Shown piece after piece: positions 34,603 to 47,156 of a stretch of 64,000 bases of DNA. The stretch covers positions 7,409,501 through 7,473,500 of the forward strand of contig NC_046676.1 in the NCBI RefSeq assembly GCF_003369915.1, given 5' to 3'. The position numbers and the translations under genes are program-made. Below the pieces are notes generated by a model. It saw only the letters and a list, made by a program, of their open reading frames with translations, ran no database searches and had not been told where the DNA came from. Positions within the stretch are counted from its first letter, which is position 1; each line of letters starts with the position of its first letter. The stretch comes from Drosophila miranda (Eukaryota; Arthropoda; Insecta; Diptera; Drosophilidae).

Positions 34603-37551
34603 CTGCCCATGCTGGGCGGCCTCAGGTCAAGTCTGCCGCTCGAGGTTTAGGCCTAAGAACTAAGCGGACACGAGAATCAGCGGAGGAGATCAAGGAAATT
34701 AAGGAGCGCTTATGGAGACATCAGTCCTGCAACATTGGGTTAACATATAATATACATTTGTAGCTTGTAATTAGGCGCTGTGGCATCTGCAAGCCAATTG
34801 AAACGAAACGAAGACAAAATCAATCTAGAAATCACAGAGAAAGCTTCATAGGATCTAAGAGTAAATGAAAGTTAACGACGAAATACACGTACTAGTATTA
34901 AACAGACATAAATACATACAAACATACATATATGCAGGAGGATATGCCAGACTTCAAGGCACATAAGCTACACAAGTTATGAAGAGTCTTTTAACAATCA
35001 GAGTCCGATCAGAGTCAGAATCGTTATCAGTATCAGTATCAGTATCAGTGTGGACATAAGAATCATAGAAAACCCTACAAGCCGCAGCTTAGGGCAGATG
35101 CAGATGCAAATGTAGATGCATATTCAATAATCAAACCCAAAGAAGTAGAAGATTATATATTACAATGAGATAGAACCACAGGTCTAGATAAATATTCGTA
35201 CGAGTACAAGAGAAAGCCCAGAGAAGAGTGTCGCGTTCGAAATGCGTTGATTCCGGGATGGAAATTGTTGATTTTGATTTTTGCCTGCTTTAGAGATTTT
35301 GTTGGTAGTTAATTGTATTTAATCAAGTTATGCAAAGGAGACGCACATCAAAAATTGTTTTTACACCGATGCCATTGTGAATGTCATTCGTTAAAGGCCA
35401 ATTGAGACTGACTGTATTTATGTGTAATACTCGTAATAGATTTTTGTGGGCCCGGGCCGAGATGGATGCATGTCTGGATGGATGGAGAGAAGAGGCACCC
35501 CAAGCCCAAAGAGACCCCCTGGTTCTATTGCCGAATGAATTTAAGCAACGACAAACATTAACATTAGCAAATTAAACAATAAACAATAAACGCGACATAC
35601 AATTGCACAACAAAAAACATAAAGAACATCAAATACTACTAAACCCAACCACGAAAACTACAAGTCTACAATTCGAATAAGCAATAAGGGAAATCCGAAT
35701 GGAAACGAAACAATTATTAACTTTAGCAAAGTGAAACGAATTCAGATGTAAACTATATACACGAGACGAGTAATGAACGAATAAATAATTGAATAATTAA
35801 CGAGAGTTGAGTGAACCAAAAGCTAACTAGACACCACATCAGCGCGTATGCGCAACATAGAGTACTATGCCCACCGTGTGCAACAGGGCGTATGGGTGTT
35901 CCGTGGCGTTGCGTTGCGCTGCATTGCTCTTTCGCTGGCAAAAGAGCGAGCAGAACAGAGCAGAGCAACGCAGAGCAGGTCGTGAAGAGAGAGCTACGAT
36001 ACTGCATACAGTTAATTGTTTTAGCTTGGACTCGGACTTGGAATCGGCTTGGGTTGGTGTGCGTTCGTTTGTGACGTCACAAGGCTGTGCTGTGACGTGT
36101 GTTGCACCACGGGGGTCCCTGCCGCAGGATGGATAGATGCCCTACTAACACAGTTTAAAGCTCCTTCCCCAATGACCCAAATTCGTGCCGACAGCAACAA
36201 TTTGCGCCCTCAGCAGTGAGCAGTGGGCGTGGCTTGAGCCAAATGAATTACATTTGTTAAATGTGACCTTTGTACACTTAATACCAGTACTTCTCATTCG
36301 AATAAAATCATTTCCCATTTCAAAGATCTCTTTTCTTTTGATGTGTTCTTAAATTTTCTGAATTTTTCTTTTTTTTAGGAAATTGCTGCTGCACAAACAA
36401 GCATTTGAAAGCACACAAAAAAATATTAAAAATGGAACCAAACTCTTGCCTTTCTTTGTCTGGTTTTGAAGTGCGGTCGCATTTCGCATTTTCCGTGCTC
36501 GTATACTTATGTACGGTCGATGGGCGTGGCTGCCTCAGACTGCCACAGCCCACAGCCCACACCCCGCGCCTTGGCCTTAATTTGTCCTGAATTTCCTTTT
36601 CTTTTGAAGTTCCATTTGTATATTAATGTGAAGGGGGCCAAAGAAGTCTCGGCTACAAACACTAATTTGGTTGGAAACTCCCCTGGGGTTCCTGGATTTG
36701 GTTGGCCCTCGATCGAATGTTCGTTGCCATATTTTTTGTCTCAAATCAAAGCCGTTTTCAACTCTTTATTCCACCTGCAATCACAATTATTGTACACTCA
36801 TCGTCATCGGCATCGTCAGACGATGTTGCACGCTTGTTGTCGCACCTTTTGAGGGTCAAATGTCAAATGTTCCGCTGGAAAGAGAGCCGGGAGGAGGGCG
36901 TGCCTGAGTAAACAACATATTGAGTGAGGATTTGCCCGGATAACGAGTCGCCTGCCGCTCAAGCGAGGGCATAATTTTCTACAATTTCTGCTGCTTGCCT
37001 TTTCTTTACCCACACCCACACACACACACATCCACACACACACACACATGCTCGTATTTCCCCGAAATAAATGTCACGGGCAGAGTACGGTGGGGGGTTT
37101 TTTGGGGGGTAGCTAAGAGCGGGGGGGCAGCAGCAGCCGCCTCTGGCTGTTTGCTTTTCTCAGTGTGGCTTTCGTAGTGAACATAAACAAGGAGTTCTCT
37201 AATAGATGCCGCAATGGGCATTACTAATGCGCCCCGTGGCGTGTGTGGGAGTGTGTGTGGGTGGATAAGTAGGGGTCTGTGTGGCGGCAGGCGGTTCATA
37301 ATTGTGCAACCAGATCCACGGCCAGCAGCAAACTGATGCTCAGACTGCCTCATTTGGGTGTTTGGCTTTCCTCGGAAGTCATTAGGGCAAATCTGAGCTC
37401 ACAAACATATGACCATGTGTCCATAAATACATATGCACGGGTATGCACGGTACTGATGGAAATGGAAGTGAATGCCCCGGAGCCCCATAGCAATGAGCCA
37501 GCTGTCAGCAAGTCAGTAATGAAAATTTAACCAACTTTGGCATACACAAAT
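34603..37551. other. 3' UTR of Drep2-like gene and intergenic DNA
   Basis: AATAAA at 35578 and 35585 suggests a 3' UTR of about 1 kb. Beyond it lie only short (CA)n/(GT)n tracts (37017-37050, 37229-37262). No coding exon supported. Confidence 0.5.
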
Positions 37552-37815
37552 ATGAAATTATCCGTTTTGTTTATCCTAATGCAATTGCTGGCGACTCTGA
37601 TGCTGATGCTGGCGCCCACTTCGAGGGGAGAGGCCTCCGTGGCCCCATCGAAGCCAGAGGATTCCGTCTCCGCCTCCGTGGGCAAGCTGGAGACAAGTTC
37701 GTGCTTTGCGGGGTGCCTCAAGGCAAGCAACATCAGCAGCGTGGACCCGCCGACAGAGTGCCTCCAGTATGAGCGGACCCTCGACTGCACAATGATCTGC
37801 TTGTTTAAGCATTAG
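37552..37815 (+). CDS. Small secreted Cys-containing peptide, unrecognised
   Basis: One uninterrupted ATG frame of 87 residues. Residues 1-26 form a strong signal peptide (MKLSVLFILMQLLATLMLML, then APTSRG). The mature part has a Ser/Pro/Glu-rich stretch and five cysteines in the last 38 residues: C-x3-C-x14-C-x8-C-x3-C. G/C-rich third codon positions match real fly genes, unlike the surrounding AT-rich DNA. AATAAA at 38090. No homologue is recognised; the odd cysteine number could mean dimerisation or one free thiol. It lies between the two Drep genes on the same strand. It might be a seminal, neuro- or defence peptide, but nothing in the sequence decides. Confidence 0.6.
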   Translation: MKLSVLFILMQLLATLMLMLAPTSRGEASVAPSKPEDSVSASVGKLETSSCFAGCLKASNISSVDPPTECLQYERTLDCTMICLFKH

Positions 37816-37994
37816 CTATAGTGGCGAGAATCGAGTATAGTATAGGGTATTCACGCTTTATCTGCTGTGTGATTCAACCTTTATTGGGATTATACGAGTA
37901 TTTCCAGGAGAAGTAAGCATCATTCAAGCTTTTGATTTTATCACTCTTTATGGGTGGTATATTTTTACGCTTTATCTACCTTATAGAGCCGTAT

Positions 37995-38034
37995 TTGGCC
38001 TGTTGGCCCGTTGGCCCGTTGGCCCGTTGGCCTG
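37995..38034. repeat. 8-bp tandem repeat, five copies
   Basis: TTGGCCCG-type octamer repeated five times, the outer copies ending TG instead of CG. Confidence 0.85.
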
Positions 38035-40405
38035 TCTCCTGCATTTAAGCCGTAAGCGAATTAAGCGTAAATGCATTTCGATGTACGAAAATAAAAGAGC
38101 AGCCCACACGCTTTGCCAAAATACAAATCAATTACGTGTACCATTAATTTTAATTGCATGTTACACATTCGAGTACACACAAAAGGCTGGCAAAAACCAA
38201 CTGTCGGGCTTGCTCATATAGTAGACCCGTATATTTTAATTAAATTAAAATGTTTGCAATTTTTCCAGCATGTTCTCTCATATTGAAATTCCGATTTTTT
38301 TCTCTCTTTTCCGTTGCTGTTCATTTAGAATGGCAAATGCCAGAACAGCGCAGGGGGCAAGAGCAGGAGCAGAAGCAAATATTTGGCATTTACACATTCG
38401 GATGCCAAGCCGACTGAATCCTCGCGTGCCGCTCTGACAAGTCCAACAAAAACAAAAGCAAGCAGCGACCAGCGACCAGCAGGAAGAAGAGAGAATCGAA
38501 TGGCGGGTATCTAACATTTGAGAGCCTTCAATGCCGCAGTTACCGATCGCTGCCTTTCGCCTTCCACTCCTGTGGGAAAATACATATAAAAATGTAAATA
38601 AATTGTAAATACAAAGTTTTCAGATACATTTTAAAATTCAAATAAATATATTTCGCATTTAAATTACACGTTTTCATATTCATTGTTTCTATCGAATTGA
38701 ATTCTATTTAATTTCAATACTTTTGTATTTAAAAATAGATTTTTCCTCTTATTTGGTGTTCTTGCATTGAGTATTTGTGCTACTGATTGAAAGTACAGAC
38801 ATTTTTGAACCATATATGTATGGCCCCGACATCAAATCAGAGAAAATAGTTTACCTATTTCGGAAAGAAGTTCCATTCGGATGGTTTTTGAGCTGAGAGA
38901 CAAGCTTGAATATGAAACAGGAAAACAGTAGGACAAGTCTGTTAACGGTTTCTTCTGGGCGTAACAAACATTTGGTCAAATCATAATACTCGTACCGTCT
39001 GGAAGGGTATTTAAAGTGCAACAAACCAAACCCATTTCGAATATCAAAGGTTGAGCCTGCAGCGAATCAGGACCAGGCCCAGACCGAGACCTTGCGGCAG
39101 GACAATTAATCATTGCCACATGCGTTGAGTGTGACCTTTTTGGAGGCACTTCCTGCTGCTGATGTTTCGGCTGATGTTGCTCCTCATGCCGCGACGACAT
39201 GTGAGTTAATTAATCTAACTGCCCAATGGCTGCCAGACTGAAGACTGCAGACGAGGACAATGGCAGAAAGAAGGTCATGGAATGCAATTAAGAGCGGCGG
39301 TCGATGATGAAGGGGCTTTCGGCAGGCCAACCATCACCACTTCCTCGACGACCCACCTGGCTGACGCGACGCATAAATTTCCATTTGTTCCACCGTCTGG
39401 TCGGGTGGGGTCTATGCATTTAAATTGATGTCGGGTCTCGCTGCATACATATGCGAAAAGTTGTTCGCGCCACGGCCCAATGCACAATTAGCGGACCGAG
39501 GCACATAAATTATGTGGCGGCCACCCGAAAGGGGAAATGGAGGCGGAAATTATTGCCTGAAGGGCGAACCAGCAGACGAATGTGCAAAATGGCAACCGAC
39601 ATTCGCTGATGCGATGCGGTCGGTCAGTCAGCTAAAATATGCACAGAGTGTTGCCTGCTTTTAGGCGAAGAATGTGCGTTTTCCAAGGACTCGCCGCGGG
39701 ATAGCGAACAATCAATGAGCGAGGTACGCGAATTACTAGCGATTCCTGCATGACGTGACTCTGGAAATGATCACGTGCCCATATCCGTCAGAGCTACAGG
39801 ATGTCCGCACTGCGTTGACAGATTGGCAATTACTTTAGCCGCCGCATACATGCCGTATACGCAATATTTCAGCGTTGTCAGCTCAACTCAGTTATAAATT
39901 TCGTCCCCACATCGTGTTTAAACTTTAAAGCTCCGCTTTTGGCTCTGGCTTTTGAAAATAAATTTGATATCAGGTCAAAAGAATGCATTTGCACCATGAC
40001 ATCGACAGTTGGGGGTCTAATAAATCGGTTCCTTTGTCTCTTAACCTCAACCAAAGCAGCTTTGTGCTTAAACTTTTACCACGATCTCGCTCCATGGCTT
40101 AAATATGCAGCCAGGGAAAGGGCATCGGCTTCGGCTTCGGCATCGCCCCATCTCATTATGCCGCAAAGCGACATTTTTCGGTCTTCAGACCCTTTGCATT
40201 TATAGGAGTTTTGGCCCCGAAACTGCCAACTTTATTTTATTGCGTTTGCAAACTTTGCCCTTACGCCTCGAAAAGTTCGGGCTAAATTATTTATATTTAC
40301 TGCCTTTATGTACATTCTCCTCTATATGTGGGTGTTGTTCGGCCAAGTGCAACTATTTGCCTGGCTGTGGCACCTGCTCCGAGAATGTTTGTTCCATTCA
40401 CAGGT

Positions 40406-40435
40406 CATAGAGTCCCATAGAGTCCCATAGAGTCC
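40406..40435. repeat. 10-bp tandem repeat, three perfect copies
   Basis: CATAGAGTCC repeated three times without change. Confidence 0.85.
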
Positions 40436-41259
40436 TGTCCTGGCCAGACATTCGATGGGTGTCTGCATCCCAGTCACGCCCATTCAGCCCCTAGCCTAAC
40501 AGAACCTTAACAGGCCTCTGTTAGCGCTCTGGCGCTCTCTTTGCGAAAGCTCCGAGTTGGCTTTTCTTTGTTGGGTTTTCCTGGTTTTTCCCTCTGACTT
40601 TGCTTGGCGGGTGCTGGCTGTCTTTGCAAAGGCCGAGGCTATTGCCGAGCGATGTCCTGACTTGTTTAAATACAGGGCGGTCGGATGTCTGGCAATTTAT
40701 TCCAAGCTCGACCGGCTTTTGTTGCACTTGGCTGTTGAGAAGCGGCGGAACTCGGGCGGTGACTCGCGTAGCGTATTTAATCGGCAACAAATTGGTGAAC
40801 AATTTTTTTAAAAACAATGTGAACAGTTCTCCGGTGCAAAATTAATTAGAAGGTAAACACAAATCCATAGGAAAAACACTACACAAATAAAGTGTTTAAG
40901 TAAAAAAAAAGAAATTTAATAATCCTAATATGTGAAAACATTTAAGCATTTTTCTAAAGCCAAAAGTAGCTAAACATTGAAAACATTTAGTACATTTTCC
41001 CAAGGGAAAAGTTCACTGATGGCAAAAGTTCGTAAAAGCATTTTGTAAACATTTATTCAGCTATGAGAAATGATGGGTTTTTCCTGTAACCGTTTCCCAG
41101 GGGAAAGTGTTCTTAACTGTTTCAAACTCGTAGGATCCATTACCGGATTCCCAGCGAACTAGATATTTCAATTAATGCTCAAATTTTGTTTGCTTGTCAT
41201 AAATCCTTTGGTAGTGTTGCAGACTCGAAAAGTTCGGAGAGAAAAAAGAGAGGACAGAA

Positions 41260-44200
41260 ATGAATGCAGCGGATGATGGTAAAATTGCCACCGGAATGGC
41301 AGATGCAGACAATGGAATGGAGTCCCAAGGAGCAGAGGGAACAGGAATGGAAACTACAAAGGAACCAGGAGCACTTGCAGGCGCTGGATCTGTATCTGGA
41401 TCTGCCCCACCATCCAGACAACGGACATTGACACGGACCGCAGAACTGGATGCGGATGGCGATGACATTGAAGTGGATGCCGAGGCGGATGATGCCACGG
41501 ACAGCATCACACTGGAGCTGGCTCTCTCGCCCCACAGCAGCACGCCCACACCGCCGCCCACCATGTCCGAGGAGGATTTCGCCCAACTGGACAACAGCAA
41601 ACCCTTCAAGGTGGGTACCGTACAGCCATAGCCTTTGTGCGCGCTAGGCCCTTCATGAGCTTTATGCTCGCTGGGCCAGAATTCCGTTCAGTGATTATGG
41701 CCGTGCCCCGCGCTGTTGCTGGCGCAAAAGTTGTGAAGAGTCAGTCCATCACCAGCATCAGCAGCATGGCCCGAAAAAAGCTGGCCGGGCCACTTCAGAG
41801 CCATCCACGTGGAGGGGCATCGACATTGGTGCTTCTATTGCCGCCGCCGCTGACGCGTTTGGTAAACTTTTCAAGTTTTTTGGCCGACGCAGGGCTGAAG
41901 CAGAAAAAACACTAATTCCCAGCCCGAAAAGGAGACTTTTGTGTATAGTATATAGAATATTTTCATTATTATTCTTTTTATACCCGATACTCAAAATGAG
42001 TATTGGGGTATATTAGATTTGTGGTAAAAGTGGATGTGTGTAACGTCCAGAAGGAATCGTTTTCGACCCCATAAAGTATATATATTCTTGATCAGCATCA
42101 ATAGCCGAGTCGATTGAGCCATGTCTGTCTGTCCGTCTGTCCGTCCGTCCGTCCGTCCGTCTGTCCGTCTGTCCGTCCGTCCGTCTGTCCGTCCCCTTCA
42201 GCGCCTAGTGCTCAAAGACTATAGGAGCTAGAGCAACGATGTTTTGGACCCAGACTTCTGTGATATGTCACTGCTACAAAAATATTTCAAAACTTCGCCC
42301 CGCCCACTTCCGCCCCCACAAAGGACGAAAATCTGTGGCATCCGCAGAATCTAAGAGGATGACTATATGTTCTAGAGTGTAAAATCTCAACCAGATCGTA
42401 TAATTATTATAGCCAGAATCAAGAAAACAATTTCATTCTTTCTCGCTCTGTTTCATGTACGAAAATCTGGGGCATCCACAAATCTCAGAGACTATTAAGG
42501 CTAGAGTAACCAAATATGGTATCCGCACTTCTGTTAGATCGCACTATAAAACGTATATCTCAAAATTTCGTCCCACCCCCTTCCGCCCACACAAAGGACG
42601 AAAATCTGTTGCATCCACAATATTGCAGATTCGAGAAAACTAAAAACGCAGAATCATAGATAACGACCATATCTATCTGATTGTTGAATCTGGATCAGAT
42701 CGGATCATTTTTATACCCAAAAGGAACAAATCAATTTGCACTGGCTACGCAGCGCCCGACGTCACGCTCAGACTGATTTTCTGTCTCTCTCGCACGCACT
42801 CTTTGTCGTGTCGTTTAATATTAGCGGCGTCTGCCGGAGGAGAGCCATACTGACTTAGTGTCGGGTATAACCGTAGAGTTGCGGTGTCCGCAGCAACTCA
42901 CAACGTTCCCCCTCGTTCTTTTTATTGTTTGTGTTCTTTATTTATTATTTCGTTTTTCATGGCTATACGAATAATATAAGTTCACCACAAACTGGGCGAA
43001 AGGATGCCAATTTTGTGGATGGCCAAGAATTGAAAATTAATTAAAATGTTGAAACTGTTCGTTCAGCTAGATAAAATAGCAAAAGCAGCAGCAGGAGAAG
43101 CATGCGGGCGCCAATATGAATTGAACCAGATTGTATGGCACCCCCCTCCTGCAATCGACCAACCATCCAATAAGCCGTCTCGTCTGCGCCCGTCCGTGAG
43201 ACGATAACGAGCCGTCTGGCACTTGGCCCCGCATCATCGGGCTGGGCCAAGAACTGCTCCTCTCAAGGAGCGTTGGCCTAATCGATTAAGTGTGTGCTAA
43301 AGCCATTCAAGAGACTGCCGCCACAGCAATACGAGATGGCCAAAAGATCAGCATCGGGCCCACTGCATGGATGATAAGCTCTGCCCACAGCCACGCCCAC
43401 GGAGACAGGCAGCAGCAGCAGAAGTATATAGCAATTAATTGACAGCTTGCCAGTGCCCGAATGTTGGGCAATTTATTAGTGGCACGCAGAGGATGGAGGG
43501 CAAAGGGATGACGGATGATAAACAAATGTGTAATTCATGCGTATTTTAGCTAATTAATTAACCCCACCTCGGTCTCCTCTTCCATCACACACCTTTCAAA
43601 GCAGTCCGTGTGTGTGGGATGGTGCTCATCAAATTTGTACAGCTTTGAGAGAATGGAATTGATGGAATATGCAATCTACTCGCTGGGAGACTCAATGGAA
43701 CTGCATGGGAAAGAATATGCATACGAGTATATGTAGGAATTAATGAGTTTATAGGATAACTTACTCTCCGTTGAATTTATGGGGAAATCTGACATCAATT
43801 GTACTCTGCTGGAGCATATTACGTGCTAGAACAACACATATCATTTCGTGTGAAATCAATCAATGATTCTGCGAATTTGATCACAGAAATTGCGAAGCAT
43901 CGCTCAGTTGAAAGTTCACTGAATTGCACGTATGATTCCTGAGGGACTGACATTTTCCCACCATGTCCTGTCGGCATTCACTCCACGCACAGTTCCTGAG
44001 TCGCTAATGCCATTTCCATGTTGCAGTCCACATCCAATTGGATTCAAAAAAAGTCCCGTGCTCCAGAGTGCACAGCCACATACCCACACAGACACCTTCC
44101 AAATGAGCTTAAAAGCGGAAAAAGGAAGGAAAAGCAGCCGCGTCATGGCCGGAATTAAATTACCCATGGACGGGGCCACAGAAACGATGAATAACATCAG

Positions 44201-47156
44201 AGAACAAGGCAGGAGCCAACAGAAAACAGAAAACAGAAAACAGAGAACGGCATTTGGAAAAGAAGACATCAGGGAGAAGCCTCGCCCGTACAATGCGTAT
44301 ACGCAACGTTGCCCATTAAAACAAATATGCGAACATTATTCATGTCCGGGCAGGCGTGCAACTTAACCACTCCCCCGATGGTCTGCCCCTTGAAGAGATG
44401 TCCCTGTTATTAATACGAGTGTGCTTGTAAATGTGACGACAAGCATGTAAATTGCCTCTCAACCCGACCCGCCCTGCCACAGATCTGTGGACAGCATAGA
44501 ACGGGGAAGAAATACTAGTCAATGATTTACATATGTAGCTCCCATTATCACTTTGATGGCAATCATGGGGAAATTAGTGTGACAATAGACACCATGAGAG
44601 GTGAAGCGAGACAATGGGAAGCATAGAAAATGAAGGAGGAAAATGTCATGCGAAGTACCATAACTTTCCATTGCGGTACCCTCTTCTCTCTATCGGCTTG
44701 TGTCAATTTAGAACCTCTAATTGTCCTCAATTTGCATGGTCTCGTATTAGCACGGCAGAGTCCAGAGCTGCATACACTCCGACATAGAAACAGACACACA
44801 TAAAAGTTGCCTCCTCCTCTTGTGTCTCTCGTGGTCCTCATGTTGAATTCATGCCTTCATTGGCATGGGCATCTCTGCCCATTGCCCGTGTAATGCTTTG
44901 GCCTGTCCTGCCGCTGCTCCTGCTATACAAACTACAAATTTACAGGGACAATATTGACAGTGGCAGGCAAACAGAAATGCGAGTACCAACGCAGACCCAA
45001 CCGCACAGAGGTACATATTGGCCCTGCCCGGCTCACGGCTCACCTGTGTACTCATGACTGCTCTCATTAGAGCCGAGCCCCGATAGATCACAACACCGAG
45101 TGGAACAATCGTGTTGATCTGGTTGATGAAACCACTCAGCAGGGCAGGGCCACAGAGTTGATTGTGACTGAAAGACTCCTGCACAATGTTGAAAGGAATT
45201 TGGGCAAGGGGTTTTCCAAAATTCAGGGTTCATTGCCAACTCGGAAAAAAAATTGTTTCCATCAGCTAAGAGGCCGAGAAACAGCAGAAGCCCAAGTTAT
45301 AATGACTTTTTGGCAGCAGAAAGTAGAGGCAACAGCCTCGAAAGGAGAATAGGTGTGGGCTGGCATTCAGAAAAGCCAATTCGAAAGACGTATAAAGTGC
45401 AAACAAAACCGCAGGCCATTGGCATATGGCCCAGACTTACCCTTGCCCTTTGGAAAGTCAGACAGCTGATTGAATACTCGTACTGTGCCATACCCACATA
45501 ATGGATTCAAGGGAAACTCCCTTGTCCAGTCCACAAACCCATAAACCAGTTGAAAATATCCACGTAATGTAAGTGCGATCCCACTTAGCCCCCGCCGTGA
45601 CTGGCATCCATTCGAATTCGCGTGAAGGGCATGATACATTTTCATTGTCGTCGAAGCATCAGACATCCAGACGAGCAGACGTCGAGCCGTCGAGACTTTG
45701 GCCAGACCCGAGATGTGGTTGGTCATTTGATGGGTTGGGTCCTCTAAGCATCGAATAATTGGTTTACGAGACAAAGTGGCTGGCGAATTGATTGATGCCA
45801 GTCGTCGGGGAGTCGTCCAAGTCAGAGTGCCATCGATTAGGAAGTCGGAGAATAGAGATGGAACTGGGTCTCGGTCTGAGCACTACGATTAAATGGCCGC
45901 AAACCGCCTGACAGTCGGCTGTCAGCAGTCGACACCTGCAGATCCATCATAGTGAGCGGAAATCCTTTGGCGATTGGCCCGGCCCAACCTATTCCCGACC
46001 CTTTGGAGCGGGGCGTTTGCTCCTTTTTGATTGCTCTGGGCTCGTTTGTGCCATTTTTTTTGTTTCTGCTTCTGTTTCTGACTTCGTTGTCCTTTTGCTT
46101 GACCCTTCCATCCATCCATCCATCCATTCCAGGCTCTTACTTTAAGCATTAGGCTTTAAATATTTCAGTAGCAATTTCTTAGGCCCGAAAAAAAAAGACA
46201 GACGAGTGCAAGGAATGAAAATATAATCGGTTACCTGGCCTCGACCTTGCCATTGTTGGGGTGCTTTGTTGCGCTGGCAAATAATAAATTGATTGGCTGC
46301 CTTTGCCTGCCTCCGGCATCTCTATCAACAATACTTACACAATACATCTCCATTACCCTCATGTTTTGTCTCCTTATCACAGCCGCTTCATTGGTTTTTA
46401 TTGTTTGTATTGAGAACTTAAGGGGAGAGATACGTACACGTATGCCGCTGGGGGCTTTTGTGAGTTAAAGCCCACAATTTCTGGGGCCGTTGTGGGGCTT
46501 TCTTTCGGAGGACATACGTTATAAATTTTAATGGGAGCAACTGAGCAATTTTAAATGCTATGTTCTTTTGTTATTTGGCAGTGTTTTTGGGTTTCTACTA
46601 CTGGGCAAATATATCCACTAAATTGCTTTAACCTGCAGATCAAGGACATCACACGCAACATACGCAAGGCTGTGGTGGCAACCACACTCGCGGAGATGCG
46701 CCTGAAGGTGGCAGCAAAGTTCCAGCGCGCTGACCCGGCGATACACCTGGACTGCGATGGCACCGAAGTGGATGACGAGGAGTACTTCAGCACCCTGGAG
46801 CCAAATGCCGAGCTGATTGCAGTCTTTCCGGGAGAGCAGTGGCGAGATGTGAGTTAGACTTAACACCTTTTCCCTCTCCCCTCTCACCACTCACTTTTTC
46901 AACCGGCCTCTTCCAATGTACTGCCCCGCAGCCGAGCGATTATAATGCCAATTTGCGGCGACCCTCATTGGATGCCCAACGCCTACGGAAATTGGTGGGC
47001 AAGCTGCAGCAGAACTTCGTCAATGACGACTATTTGGACAAGCTCTCCAACATGGATCCCAATTCGCTGGTGGACATTACAGGACGGGAGCCAAAGGACA
47101 ACGAATACTGTGCGCAGAGCGAGACGGCGCGGCGATCCACGGAGCTGTCCTGCTAG
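41260..47156 (+). CDS. Drep3: DREP/CIDE-N domain protein, Drep3-like
   Basis: Exons 41260-41610, 46639-46848 and 46932-47156 give 261 residues. Exon 1 encodes a 117-residue acidic, Ala/Gly/Thr-rich extension ending in SKPFK. Exon 2 is a complete CIDE-N domain (IKDITRNIRKAVVA ... LDCDGTEVDDEEYF ... IAVFPGEQW). Exon 3 carries LDAQRLRKLVGKLQQNF and SNMDPNSLVDITGRE and stops soon after, so the DFF-C-like region of the paralogue is absent. Starting CIDE-N near residue 118 fits the published Drep3 construct boundary (about 112), as I recall it. Intron 1 is 5.0 kb and holds a transposon-derived repeat. Same strand and same intron positions as the Drep2-like gene: a tandem duplicate pair. Confidence 0.78.
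41978..42905 (+). mobile_element. mini-me/DINE-1-type non-autonomous element in Drep3 intron 1
   Basis: It opens with an imperfect palindrome (TATACCCGATACTCA ... TGAGTATTGGGGTATA). A TA tract is followed by the conserved core at 42085-42122 (TTCTTGATCAGCATC...) and a (GTCY)n microsatellite, the hallmark of Drosophila mini-me/DINE-1 (Helitron-derived) elements. Inside, a segment around CGAAAATCTG-GCATCC recurs three times, about 130-140 bp apart (near 42328, 42461, 42600). It ends near GTCGGGTATAACCGTAGAG...GCAACTCACAACG. No protein is encoded. Confidence 0.7.
42123..42194 (+). repeat. (GTCY)n microsatellite of the mini-me element
   Basis: Eighteen tetranucleotides alternating GTCT and GTCC without interruption. 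Confidence 0.95.
42906..46638 (+). other. Rest of Drep3 intron 1
   Basis: Unique AT-rich DNA with short simple repeats (AAAACAG near 44221, ATCC near 46108-46125). Long open frames here (for example 43932-44366) lack splice signals and family resemblance, and I treat them as chance. Confidence 0.6.

Larger units (their letters stand above)
37816..41259. other. Intergenic region upstream of Drep3-like gene
   Basis: Holds five copies of an 8-mer (TTGGCCYG) at 37995-38034 and three of CATAGAGTCC at 40406-40435. No supported gene on either strand. Confidence 0.5.

Noticed and set aside
42123-42194. CRISPR-like or satellite array
   Set aside because: The repeats are a plain (GTCY)n microsatellite belonging to the mini-me element; there are no spacers and the genome is eukaryotic.
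43932-44366. 144-residue plus-strand ORF in Drep3 intron 1
   Set aside because: No homology, no codon bias and a comparable ORF on the other strand; probably chance.
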